Of a stretch of DNA of 64,000 nucleotides, positions 12,255-23,434 are shown one piece after another (within the stretch, counting starts at the first letter, position 1; the number at the start of each line of letters is the position of its first letter). This stretch comes from Pyrocephalus nanus (Eukaryota; Chordata; Aves; Passeriformes; Tyrannidae): positions 92,092,418 through 92,156,417 of the forward strand of contig CM076261.1 of the NCBI GenBank assembly GCA_038380795.1, in the 5' to 3' direction. The position numbers were made by a program, and so were the translations under genes. The notes under the pieces are model-generated. The model was not told where the DNA came from. It made no database searches and worked only from the letters and a program-made list of their open reading frames with translations.

Positions 12255-12446
12255 CGTCACGGACATGCCGGGAAGCAATCAGGCACCGCGTGAAAGCTGC
12301 AACAAACAGCTTGCTTCAGCAGTTTTCCAGCTCGACTTTCATTTCAAGGTGAAAGCAGTGAATTGGTCTCTGTCAGAACCGCCTTCAGTTTGGCCTCACA
12401 ACGATGTGGGGACTGATGTGGCAGTGGGAATGCCAGCAGTAAAACG
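12255..12446. other. small CpG cluster in CpG-poor surroundings
   Basis: Nine CpG dinucleotides occur in 192 bp, five of them between 12255 and 12290 (contexts 'agcgtcacgg', 'tgccggg', 'accgcgtg'). Surrounding kilobases have very few CpGs. A 75-codon plus-strand frame (ATG at 12265, stop at 12490-12492) overlaps the cluster but has no recognisable motif. The cluster may mark an unmethylated regulatory element or a young insertion of unknown type. It is too short for a standard CpG island. Confidence 0.4.
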
Positions 12447-13134
12447 GGTAAAGCATTCAAGGACTTCTAACCTTGTCAGAACTTGCACCTAGAGGCCCAG
12501 TTGGTTCTTACTGATAAGCTGATCAGAAAATCTTCCCATTTTTAATTAGATTTTTAAACGTGTACCATCAGTTGTACAGACCTGTGATGGATGCATTCAA
12601 CCCCCTTACTCAAACTAGGTAGCTTGGCACAGGCCCTAAAGGAGGTAAAGCCTGAGCCACAGATGGGTCAATAACTCTAGGAAACCCACAAAGTAACAGA
12701 GTGGCCCAGTGAGCATTGCTACATGAGCTTGGAGCACTGATCATGCAATTAACACATGAATATCAAGTGGTTTGCACCTCTCATTTATCAAGGAACAGAG
12801 ACAGTTGTAGGTACAAGGAGTCTCATGGATACCTTTCTATTGTATGCAATTTGACCTCAAGCCAACAACTTTATTTCATAAATATGACAGCCTGAGAGAG
12901 CTTTCTTTGAGCTCACCCTGCTTGGCAACCCTGTGATCTCCCCATGAGGTGGAACACCTCTCAGGGTTGCTCTCTGAGGCATTTTAACAATGACAGATCT
13001 TTCGATAAGTCTAATCTGAGTTCTCCCTAAATTGCAACTGGACTGCATGCCAGGTAGAGAGAACCCTTATTTGCAATAGAGTGCCTGATTACACGCTGAA
13101 TTAATAGCAATGAAATCCATGTAGCTAATTCCAT

Positions 13135-13157
13135 TAAATATAAATATAAATATAAAT
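13135..13157. repeat. (TAAATA)n microsatellite
   Basis: Nearly four units of a 6-bp AT-rich motif, lying about 45 bp before a GT array. Confidence 0.85.
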
Positions 13158-13196
13158 CAGGATCTATGACAATACCTAACATTCATTATATTTCTC

Positions 13197-13201
<5 letters not shown>

Positions 13202-13244
<43 letters not shown>
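13202..13244. repeat. (GT)21 microsatellite
   Basis: A perfect GT dinucleotide array of 43 bp. The reverse strand gives a meaningless His-Thr repeat in one frame. Confidence 0.98.
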
Positions 13245-13245
<1 letters not shown>

Positions 13246-13325
13246 ATTTCGGCATTTTTTAAAGTCTGATTCACTTCTGACTGACACAGTATTCAAGTTT
13301 GAAAAAACTGAAAGTTTTTGAAAAA

Positions 13326-14044
13326 CACATGAAGGACAACACAAGTCACTGGTCACAGCCAACACGGTTTCATGAGGCAAAAATCCTGCTTGACAAATCT
13401 GATTTCCTTTTATGACTAGGTAACCCACATAGTTGACCAAGGGAAGCCAGTTGATGTAATCTTTTTCGATTTCAGTAACGCTTTTGATACTGTCTCTCAC
13501 AGGATCCTGCTGGACAAACACACCATGTGGTGGGTGAGCAATTGGCTCACAGGCCAGGCACAAAGGGTAATAGTGAATGGGGTGACATCAGACTGGTGAC
13601 CTGTCACTAGTGGGGTTCCACAGGGCTCATCTTAGGCCATGTGCTCTTCAACATCTTCATAAATGACTTGTATGCAGGACTGGAAGGGAAACTGAGCAAG
13701 TTTGAAGATGACACAAAACTGGGAGGAGCTGTTGCCTCCCTCAAAGGCAGGGAGGCCCTGAACGGAGACCACTAACAGGACCTAAGGGAATGGCCTGAAG
13801 TTTTGTCAGGAGACATTTAGGCTGGGTATCAGGAAAAGGTTTTTTACCCAGAGTGTGGCTGGGCACTGAACCAGCTCCCCAGGGCAGTGGTCACAGCACC
13901 AAGTCTGACAGAATTCGAGAACCATTTGGATGATACTCTCAGGCGCTTGGTGGGATTCTTGGGGCTGCCCTGTGCAGGGCCAGGAGTCAGACTCTGATGA
14001 TCCCTGTGGGTCACTTCCAGCTCAGTATATTCTGTGATTCTTTG
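13326..14044 (+). mobile_element. CR1 LINE, reverse transcriptase region joined to 3' end, decayed
   Basis: The 5' part encodes a remnant of the CR1 ORF2 reverse transcriptase. The frame from 13468 gives DFSNAFDTVSH, matching RT motif A with both aspartates (13468-13470 and 13486-13488). The frame from 13701 gives FEDDTKLGG, the catalytic FADD block with Ala changed to Glu at 13704-13706. An in-frame TGA at 13597-13599 and the frame change between the motifs show loss of function. After about 13780 the sequence jumps to the 3' part ('ggctgggtatcaggaaaagg' near 13820), so several hundred bases present in full CR1 elements are missing. The end 'cctgtgcagggccaggagtc' and 'tattctgtgattc' is the same subfamily tail as at 6266 and 8284. 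Confidence 0.93.
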
Positions 14045-14958
14045 AAATGGAGGAGTTCTCCAGGAAGATATGAATAATCCTCCTGCTTTCTCTCATTGTA
14101 CAAGATCAGCAACTGTTTCTGCTGCTCCTCACTCAAAATGATGCCAAGAAATGACAGTTCAACCATTCATCCTCTGCAATGGGCATTTGGTAGAAATAGA
14201 AAATGGGTCTCTCCTCAAACATAACAGCAAAGTAAATTCAGTTGCCAGTGTGTACATCTGGACTGGGAAGATCCGCAATGATACAGAAGTATTCAGTATT
14301 TTAGCAACCCTAGTTTTCCTTCCTAAATTTCTGTTATATTTTCACCTGGATAAAATATTTGCCTATGCAGTTTCTGCTGTGTGAGAAGGAGATCAAAGAA
14401 TGAAGCCCCACTCAAGGTTATGTCTCAAACCCAACCAGCAGGAAAGTTTTTAACCTCACATATGATGAACAGTACTTTATCATTCATTATTTTCTTCACA
14501 AAGGCAGAAAACCAACTCTAGAAAAGCTCCCAGTTTTAATCAATGTATGGAATTTGCCTAAGGCAACAGAAGGAATCAGTGTCAAAACTAGGATAAAAGC
14601 ACGAAAGTGCATCTGTGAAAAAATGTTTAGAACTTCTATTAACACAAATTTACCATTAAAACTGTCAGAGAACTCAACAGGAAACTTTGAATGGATTCAT
14701 TTCTTTGCAGACTGGGGCATAAATGGTATAACAAGGTGGCCATAAGATTGCCTTAATGCATTCCACAGACCTGGTGGTGGTCGTTCCTCTCTGCATGTGA
14801 GTATGTTTATTTGCCTCGCGGTTTTTTATATCACTGTTGGCTTCATGTTCTTGAGGCTTCAAATCACTACTTATGAGACATTTTTCAATTTAAAATGAAA
14901 ATTTGCAGAGCAAATTATATGTTTAATGAGTACCTCCTGCTTCCAGAAAGTCCCTCAA

Positions 14959-15010
14959 TAGATATATGTATATATATACATACATATATACATAAATGTA
15001 TATATACACA
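14959..15010. repeat. imperfect TA/TACA microsatellite
   Basis: An alternating purine-pyrimidine tract of TA and ACATA units, about 50 bp, imperfect. Confidence 0.9.
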
Positions 15011-16033
15011 TTTCCAGGTGTTAGGAATTAACCTGGCCTCTGCTAAACTGGTTAATTTAAAATGCATAAAACGTCAAAGAAGCTCAGGAGAGAGTAACTT
15101 AATGAATATGGTTATATGCTCAGTTTCATTCTTCATCAATATTTATTTGCTTTCTCTACCCCACCTTCTTTAACTAAAAGACTTTTTAAAGTATTTTTTT
15201 CATTTCAAACATGACTCAAAATCAAACTACCCCTCCAAGTGTGAATCTCCTTCCTTCATCTACCTCCAAAGATTTTCATGCCACTGCCTTTCACTGCATA
15301 GAGGATACTCAGTGAAATGTCTGTTGGTGGCCACCTAGTAAAACCAATTTAGCTCACACAGGGTGGCTGCAATAAATTTAATCTTCATTAATGGTGCCAA
15401 AGGATCCATCAGGAATTGTTTCTTTGATTTTGTCACTATGGGAATACCTGAACTCCTCTTTCTGAAGTAGCACTCTTCATACCATAGTCTTTTCTTGGGT
15501 AAGTGAAAGCTTCTGACCTTCATTTCCAGTGACCTGCCCAGATCTGTCCCTTCCTCTCCTCACCACTTGGTGCACAGCCACCTCCATCTCTATTTGTATA
15601 TGTTTCTCATCCTTCAGGCTGAGTAGGTTGCATTGATCCAACTGCAATCAGATCTTGCAGTTGCTGGTGCTGTTTCATGCGAGCTCCATGCATTTATAAT
15701 GATGCTCATACTCCTGGAGCCTGTGTGGCAACTTGCAGTTCAGTGATTGTCTAGTTTCTTCACATCACTGCCACTGATTTTAGGGTCCAAAGTAAAGTTC
15801 CTTCTGTGATAGTTTTCTACCACATTCTTACATGTTCAGAGCAGTTCTTACATGCTCTGTTCCATATGGGTTATGGCATTTGAGGACTGAAGGTTCAGTT
15901 AATTTCTCCACAAACATTAGTAAAAGCACTGGTGTCTGCCAGCCTTGATTCACGTGCCTGAGCTCCTCCTATGGTTTTGAGCCTAATGCTTCCCAAGGGC
16001 TGAATCTAGGCTTCAGACACATCAAGCTGGCAG

Positions 16034-16066
16034 AAAAAAAAAAAAAAAAAAAAAAAAAGAAAAAAA
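16034..16066. repeat. A25-G-A7 homopolymer tract
   Basis: Twenty-five A, one G, then seven A on the plus strand. I found no obvious target-site duplication or retrocopy body upstream, so its origin is unclear. Confidence 0.95.
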
Positions 16067-19000
16067 GCAAGAAAGCTTAAGCGAGACTGAGACCACCTAA
16101 ATCAGACCAGTGCCTTTCCAAACAGACACTGGGAGGATGACATCTCTTGTTTCACAATCCAGGACCTTAACATCCAGTTTTTCCTTCTTCCCCTGGGAGC
16201 ATATCGGGAACATAAGTCATGCTTCAAATAGAACATACACTCAAAGAGATGTGGGATTTTCCGCACAGCAATTGAATAATCTCTTTAGTCTATAGAAAGA
16301 GAATTCCCTTATACTTTTCTTATATTACACTTCTCTTTTTTTCTATCTTTTTTTTTCTGCTCATATTTTCAGGATTTCAAAAAAACCCCTATAGTCCTGG
16401 AAAAGGCTTCCCTGGTAGAGTGAAATCTTGGACAGAAAACAATTTTCAGATCTTTCTCCCAGTCAGTGTTCTTTGTCACCATTATCAAACCACTTATTAA
16501 CTGGCTTTTTTTTTTTTTTTCTTTTGACAGGGTTACCTAATGATTACAGCCACCTTGTAATGAAGGTGTCAGTATTAAGACTGACTATGAAGAGCAATGA
16601 TAGACCCTTTTGAATGCCTGTTTCTGGATGAAGAAGGACAGTTTGACAGACCTTCACTCCACGTATCTGCAGGTTAATAAAAGGAGATGTCACCCAGAGT
16701 CTGTCAAGAAACCAATTGAAATTAAAGCTCTGGGATGCTGTCACTCTGAATTAACCAAAGTTTCTCATGCAAAATCACACCATGATGTATATCATGGAGA
16801 AGAAAATAGAGACATTGCAACATAGAAATAAACTGCAAAACTTTGCCTTGTTTCATAGATAAGCTTTATGGTTCCAAGTTTTCCATCTTGTGTCCATCTT
16901 CAGAGGCTTAACAAAAAAAGAAACAAAAAAAGCACTTCACAAAAAAGGGCATTATTTTCTCCTTAAAAGATAAGTTTCTTCCACTGTTAAAATATTAAAT
17001 ACTTAAATGATGACTTAAAAAAAAACCCTTTTATTTCTCCCATAGTGGCTGTTGTACTGGAAAGACTTTGAAATACATCAAGGAAAAAAAAATGAAAGAA
17101 AGGAAATTTAAAATGTGTCTAGTAAAAAAGTCAAATTACTTTTCTTCCCGGAAAACTGTCCTTTACTCCTCTCACAGGCACAGTGATGCTTCAGAGAGAA
17201 GCCTATTTTTTAAAGAGCCAGCACCAGCAATCTCAAAGAAAGAAAAAAAAAAATCTACTCTGGGAATTCAGTTCAAGGGATTTTCATTTTTTTAAATTAT
17301 TCCTAAGAGTTCTTTGAAAACAAAGGAGTGAAAGGAAAAAGAAAAGTAAAAGAGAAGCCACACAAACTCTTTTCTGATCCTCACTTGTGCACTTGTGCCT
17401 CAGCTTAGCCTGACACCTGAGTGCCATGCCTTGATGCTTACTGCTCCTGCTGGCACCAGGCTGTTTGTTTCTGGGTAACTTCCCAAGCACATCCTGCCAG
17501 TTTTTTCCTTGAATTGGATTGCTTCCAAAGCCAAATGAGACAGAGACTGGAAACCCCAAGGAACCTGTAAGCTGGAGCCCTTCTTCATGGATTTTCTTTC
17601 AAGTTGCTAAGGCTGGTCACATTTAGCTGCATTAACTCATCTGTCTGGTTTGTTTCTTGTGTATATCCAGGGCCCTTGGGTGATGCTTTTCTCTTTCAAG
17701 GAGTAGGAAATATCTTCTTATCTCTCAGCTAGGGCTTGCAAATCTTCAGGCAATATTTAAAAACACAAGAATGTCAGTTTTGGCTGAGTTTTTTGAAGGT
17801 CACAGGAGCACCTTGCTCTATCGATGGTGCCTCCAAGAACCCCTCAAAAGAACAACCATCTCAGGTATTCACAGTAGGATTATATAGGAGCAGGAGTCCT
17901 CAGAAAGACTGAAATAGCTGCTGCTCCTTTCATTGCAAATCTGCAGCTGCAAGAGACATTTATAAACACCTTTTCTAATCAGAGTAGCTGTTGCAGGTTG
18001 GTATCATCCAAACTGAGCTTCCCAAACTAGAGTACATGTATCTCTCCCACATCTTGTCTGTGATCCATCACCATCACTTTCCAAGTTGGAGAGGAGAGAC
18101 CAATGTGTCTGAGTGAGGAACCAAAGAGGGACAAGTCCCCATTTCCTCTCATTGCTTCAACTACATTAACAGCCTGCACTGCCCCATTAGCCTTTACCAC
18201 CAAAGATTCAATCTCTATAACCTACTCCATAAATTTTTTCACCCAGCAAAACATCACTGATTATGTTCTTAGACAGGGACTTTCACTTATGCTTTAACTA
18301 GTCCCAGGTGTTATTTTTATGAAAGAGAAGTAATGTTATGGAGGAAAACTGAGTCATTGATAATACAATATTCTTCTTCCAAAGATGACACCTAGTGAGC
18401 ATACTGTAATCACCCATAGGACAGCTTTTCCTCCAGTTTTCTGAAAAGAGATGAATATGACAGACTGGAGTCTGCAGCTCCCTTCACTCCACTTTGCCCT
18501 TCCCTTCCAGGCCTGTAAAACAAGACATTTATTCTCTAGGATCATCAAATTTTAATTCATTTAATAACCAAATTACCAACAAAACTAAATATGACAGGTT
18601 CATTTCCAACCCCTTTAATGATCATCCCATTTTGCCATCCACAGTTGCCTGCCTTTATCACTTTCTCCCTTGTGCCTTGGCTCTGACACCTACAAGCCTC
18701 AAAGGCTTTATTTATGTTAATTAACAGGGAAGTTTCCTTCCAAGAGAATATCTGGATTATCTGACTCTTGATTTAGTGGCGGAGTCAACTTTATACCCTG
18801 TGATTTACTGTTAAAAATATGATCCAAGAGAAAACTGGCCTTCTGAAATGTGTGAGCTGACAGCATTACCACTACTCTGAGTTGGGGTGTTTCAGCACTG
18901 GGTGATGTCACACACTGGAAGCAGGTACTGCAGCTTTGCAGTCAGCCATTTACCTTTTCCATTTTCAGATTTCCTCTGCAGTTCCAGCTCTCTTTGTGGC

Positions 19001-20872
19001 GTCACTCATTCTTTATCTCCAGGCAGTAACCTAAGGATGCAGTTTGCCCCAGAGACACGATGCAAAATGAAGTTGGGCTGTAGGTGTTTTTGTGGAACAA
19101 AGGCAGAAGGAGAAGGGAGATTGACATAGTCACACTGGATTTTATGGAGGGAAATATTACAGATTTAGTCAAGCTTGCCTCTTTTGTGTCCCAGGGTATT
19201 TGCTGTGTGCTATTTGCATGTGCTTCAGAGGATTAGAGGTGGAGGGAGGATCTGAACAGTCAAAGGGGAGGCTCAGAAGTAGGTTGAAAGCTGAAGATGC
19301 ATATTTAAGGTCTCCTCGAAGACTTAACATGCACAAATCCAGGCACTGCAATTAAGTCAGTGTGCAGTTACTCATCCATTAGTCACTCATTGGCTTCTCC
19401 AAATATATTGTGGTTGGAAGTCCCTCCGTTCCCCTCATATAGGAAACCATGTACTACTGAGGTATATACAAGATTTTTCTGTTGCCTTCTGTATCGCAGC
19501 CATACTAAACAACTGGCTCCCCTTTCATTTGGCAGGCCAGTAAAGACAGAGGTCTTTATTTGGTTGGATGCATTTTTAAGACATGAGACCCTTCCTATCC
19601 TCTGACACATGTGTAACCCTGATGTTTCCTTCTCATCCCTCCATGTCCCACACATAGCCAGCTGCTAGCCCTGAGCAGCTCACTGAATCATCTCTAGAAA
19701 CAGCATCAATTGACATCAAAAAATCAAAAGGAAAGGTCCAGCAAATCAGTTAAGAACATTGTGAAGGTCGATGCACATGACAATTTGTGAGCTCACTTCC
19801 CTCATCTTCCACACCAGGACCAGAGATGTCTTGTTGAAACTCCAGCACAGTACTGGGACATGGTAGCCAGATTCTCTGGCAATGAACACTGTTCAGATGT
19901 CCAATACATTCATTCAAAACTGCTTTTCACGATGCTGTCACAGTACCATTTCTCCTGTTTCCCTTGCTCCTCTTGTATTCCTACATACACATCTGGGAAT
20001 TTCTATGAGAGGCAGTTTTGGAGGTGTCATTGGTGGTAGGGTGTACAGGGACCATGACAATGGAGAACACAGGGAGTGGTTTCCAGAAAAGGAGGGCTGT
20101 GAAAATGCAGTATGTCTACAGGAAATTCCAGCATGCACCTGTAATGCCAACTGGGAGTGGGTGGAAAAGATAAAACAGCAGAGATATGGTCATCCTGAGC
20201 ATTTCTTGCTTAACTAACAGATAACATTACCTTCACCCATAACACTTGCTTAGCAACAACAGAGTTTCCAGCTTCTCCTTGTGGTAAATCTCAGTCCAAG
20301 TTGTGCTCTTCTGGACATCTCAGAGAGGTCATTGCCAGTGGACACATAATGGGCATTAACAATTCTGAACATTTTACCAGCCTCTTGTAGAAGTGCTGCA
20401 TAAGTCAAACAATGACCTGTTTAGCTGTGCTATGCCCCTGCATGAGAAGAGTACCAACAAACTGGAACATCAGTGCTTGGAATAACAGAATATCTTTTTA
20501 ATTATTTATGATTCGAGCTGGGAAAGTTGCTAGCCAGATGGATCTGCAACTGAACAGACCAGGGCTGACCTGAGGCTACAGAACCTGTGTCAGCACACTG
20601 CAGAGGTTTTACTGGAGATTGATTGTACTAACTCATCGCCACAAAATCACCTGGTTAATTTTTAGTAAATTTTTTTTTTAAATTTTTATCACTTAATCCA
20701 GACACTCTCTGTTCATTTTTTTTATCTGGTGCTAATATATCAGCTTTTGAAGTTCAAGTCTTCTAAGAACTTGCTTCAATATTTTAAGCTTTATTATGTA
20801 TTTTTTTGTTTTGAGAACAGCAGGTAAAATTTGCAAAGTCATAGGAGACAGACAGCAGACTGAAAATACCAA

Positions 20873-21362
20873 TCATAGGATCATATAATCATAAAATGCT
20901 TTAAGTTGGAAAAGACCTTTAAGAACATCAAGTCCAGCTGTAAACCCAGCCTGCAGGTCCACCACCAAACCATGTCCCTCAGGGCCACATCAACACATCC
21001 TCTAAATACCTTCAGGGACAATGACTCCACCATTTCCCTGGGCAGTCTATTTCAGTGCTTAACATCTCTTTCAGGGAAGAAATTTTTCCTAATATCTGGA
21101 CCTCTCCTGGCATAACTTAGGCCATTTACTCTTGTCCTGTCCCTTGTTACCTGGGAGAAGAGCCCAATCCCACCTGGCTACAACCTCCTTTCAGGCAGTT
21201 GTAGAGAGCCATAAGGTCCTCCCTGTGCCTCCTTTTCTGCAGGCTGAACAACCTCAATTTCTCATCTGTTCCTCCTCAGACTTCTGCTCCAGATCCTTCC
21301 CCAGCTTCCCTGGACATGCTCCAACACCTGAATGTCTTTCTCATATTGAGGGGCCCAAGGAG
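20873..21362 (-). mobile_element. CR1 LINE, 3' part, reverse orientation
   Basis: In reverse complement it opens with the CR1 terminus ('tcataggatcatataatc') and continues with 'agttggaaaagacctttaag', 'catgtccctcagggccacat', 'tttttcctaatatctggac', 'ctcctttcaggcagttgtag' near 21187 and 'tctttctcatattgaggggc' near 21335. These are the 3' UTR and the last part of ORF2. It is the same subfamily type as the copy at 441-1047. Confidence 0.93.
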
Positions 21363-22168
21363 GACCAGTCTCCCTCTAACCAACTGAACTGTACTCACAG
21401 GTTAGAATATGCATCAGATGATTCCAAAGTTGCTGTACCAACAGCTAATGGAGATTAGAGGCTTCTTTACTCAGAATAGTTACCTTTTAATAGAGTATTA
21501 ACTGGCCTCTTTCTTGCAGAGCATATTTCAAGCAAAGAACTTTGTGTATAGAAGGAAAGAAGCAAATTAAGAAATATCCACTTTCACTATTTTATTTTAA
21601 TTTCTGATATGGTATCTGAAAACAACACATTATAAAAGACATTTCCTATCTAAGGTTGAGTGTGTGGTCTAAAGGGCTCATATCCTACCTCATCAGTGTG
21701 TTCCCAGATAATATATGGGGTTTTTTCTCATAATATACTTAAAATAAATTACTTTATTTCAGCATTATTCTGTCTACTCTTACTCTGAATATAAATTGTA
21801 TATTCTAATGTCTATGTAATGAAAATTTCAGATGAACAAGTAACGGATATCTGTCAAATAACAGATGCAATACATTTGTCTGACTTTCTGGGCAAACCTC
21901 CTGCCTAACTCACAAATCCTATTTTGCTTTTCTGAATATGGTCATCTAAATGAAGATGCTTTTAATTATTATTCACAAGCAGTGTAATATACACCATTTA
22001 CACCTGGTGTGTAAATCTCAGGTAAACTGAGATTTACTGGAAAACTTGCAATCACTTCATATTCACAATATGGAATCCCATGTACTTCTGCCTGGTAAAC
22101 ACTGGACCAGGATGTGTGTCCACATCTTCTTCACTAGACATCATCTAAGATGTTTGGTTTCTGGTGGA
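21363..22168. other. unrecognised AT-rich stretch before the LTR
   Basis: About 800 bp without gene or repeat. A compound inverted repeat lies at 21996-22037: arms of 8 bp around 'ctggt', overlapping arms of 11 bp around 'gtaaa'. Confidence 0.45.
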
Positions 22169-22173
22169 CTGTG
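22169..22173. repeat. 5-bp target-site duplication, left copy (CTGTG)
   Basis: CTGTG directly precedes the LTR start at 22174 and is repeated exactly at 23650-23654, directly after the LTR end. A 5-bp duplication is common for ERVL-type avian retroviruses. Confidence 0.8.
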
Positions 22174-22247
22174 TGTCGTGATTTTGCCCACCAGCCCATC
22201 CCTGGGGCTGAGGATGGTTTTGTCCAGGTGATTTCCTGACAAAAAGA

Positions 22248-22252
22248 CCAAT
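22248..22252 (+). promoter_or_regulatory. CCAAT box motif in the LTR
   Basis: CCAAT within 'gaccaatcaaaag', near the LTR 5' end. It is about 1.2 kb from the TATA box, so a promoter-proximal role is doubtful. Confidence 0.3.
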
Positions 22253-22310
22253 CAAAAGTCCAGTGACGCCTTTGCTAATTACATCTTTAAGAAAATGGAA
22301 GAGAAGTTTG

Positions 22311-22318
22311 TTGCGCAA
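22311..22318. promoter_or_regulatory. C/EBP-type palindrome TTGCGCAA in the LTR
   Basis: TTGCGCAA is a perfect palindromic match to the known C/EBP consensus. Some other avian retroviral LTRs are regulated by C/EBP; use of this site is inference. Confidence 0.35.
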
Positions 22319-22772
22319 TTGAAATTAGGAGTAGCAGCCATGTAGAAGAGCAGCGGGCCTGAGCAGGGCCAGACTCCCTCCTCCCCTGGTTTGGGCCGGG
22401 GAAGGGGGGGGCAGGTGTAGCACTGAAGCCTTCCCTTTCTCTCTGGTAAGAGAGTGAAGAAAAAAAAAAGTTTAAAAGACTGACTACTTGGATGAGAAAC
22501 TGCTGTGGAAGAATTCCAGAGGAGAGATAAGGGACTTCCAAGGTCGAAGCTGGCAGCCGGAGGAGAGAGAAGAAGATTCGAAGGGGGGAGAGCTGCTTCT
22601 TCCCCTTTCAGTCTCTCTCTCTCCAGCAGAGAAAAGACTGAAAAATAATCCCTGCTACTTGTAAAAGTTTGTTGGGGTAAGGAGACCCCCCATGCAGCTC
22701 ACAGAGGAGCTTGTGAATATACCAAAGAACTGAGACTTCATGAGAAGGACTGAGGTGAGGCAGAGTCCTGTT

Positions 22773-23066
22773 GAAGACTTTGTGACCCTTGAAGGGAACG
22801 ATGCTTATGCCAGAGCAAGGATGGCTCGGATAAGCTTAGGATCTCAGTGAGAGAGATCCATGCTGCTACTGGAAATTTTGTTACCCTGAGAGAGATGAAA
22901 CCTACGCTGGAGCACAGAATGGTTCGGGTAGGGATGTTGGGATCCGTGTGTGTGTGTGGATCCATACTGCTGTTAAAGATTTTGTAACCCTGGGAAAACT
23001 TCACGCTGGAGCGAGGCAGCCCAGGTGAAATGTTGAGATCTGTGTGTATGTGGGATCCCTGCTAGA
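22773..23066 (+). repeat. three degenerate ~100-bp tandem repeats within the LTR
   Basis: Units start at 22773, 22872 and 22975, each opening with a variant of 'gaagattttgtaaccct'. Each then carries 'ctggagca'-like and 'ggttcgggta'-like blocks and ends with two GATC-containing blocks flanking a short spacer, followed by 'ctgct'. A further partial copy of the junction appears near 23337-23375 ('tgctgctactgaagatttgt'). Units differ at many positions, so the array is old or was shaped before insertion. Confidence 0.75.
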
Positions 23067-23300
23067 CCCATGCCAAGAAGTCTATCAAAGACTGTTCTCC
23101 CATGGGGAGGGACCTCCATAGGGAAACAGGGGTGAACTCTTAAGCCATTATCCCCTGTAACCCTGTGATGAAGATCCATAGTAAGCAAGTGTCCCCTTGT
23201 AAGCATATGGAAAGAAAACCTTTTAGGACCTGGGTAACCCCCAGCCTTTGGTCTTAGCCCAGGAGGGGGGTAAGCCCAGCCCTGAAAGACGACACAGAGC

Positions 23301-23316
23301 GAGAGAGAGAGAGAGA
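23301..23316. repeat. (GA)8 run in the LTR
   Basis: A pure GA dinucleotide run of 16 bp upstream of the TATA box. Confidence 0.9.
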
Positions 23317-23427
23317 AAAAGTTCCAGCTGCAACGAGAATGCTGCTGCTACTGAAGATTTGTTACTGGAGAGAGAGCGCTGGAACTCCGAAAATGGAGAT
23401 TGAGACCACTTCTCCTCCTTGGACTGG

Positions 23428-23434
23428 TATAAAG
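23428..23434 (+). promoter_or_regulatory. TATA box of the solo LTR
   Basis: TATAAAG in 'ctggtataaaggaggg', about 100 bp before the LTR poly(A) signal. It would start transcription near 23455-23460 if active. Confidence 0.6.

Larger units (their letters stand above)
8743..13133. other. 4.4-kb AT-rich unrecognised stretch
   Basis: No recognised mobile element is seen over 4.4 kb. It holds an A18 run (10120-10137), a small CpG cluster (12255-12446) and a 50-bp minus-strand segment at 9909-9958 bounded by splice-like sites. The open frames present lack any family motif and are treated as chance. Confidence 0.45.
14045..20872. other. 6.8-kb unrecognised stretch with simple repeats
   Basis: No CR1 or LTR sequence is recognised here. 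It contains an AT-rich dinucleotide tract (14959-15010), an A25 run (16034-16066) and several shorter A or T runs. Open frames of up to 111 codons occur on both strands (for example 19882-20217 plus), with no recognisable domain. I treat them as chance. Confidence 0.45.

Noticed and set aside
13186..13563. 125-codon minus-strand frame with a His-Thr repeat
   Set aside because: It spans the (GT)n array and the antisense of a CR1 reverse transcriptase remnant.
14895..15173. 92-codon plus-strand frame with Ile-Tyr-Ile-His repeats
   Set aside because: It runs through the TA/TACA microsatellite at 14959-15010.
19882..20217. 111-codon plus-strand frame as a gene
   Set aside because: There is an overlapping minus-strand frame of similar quality, no recognisable domain and no splice or promoter support; it is consistent with chance.
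22773..23066. CRISPR-like array
   Set aside because: The units are diverged, about 100 bp long and directly adjacent, without unique spacers. The context is an LTR in a vertebrate genome.
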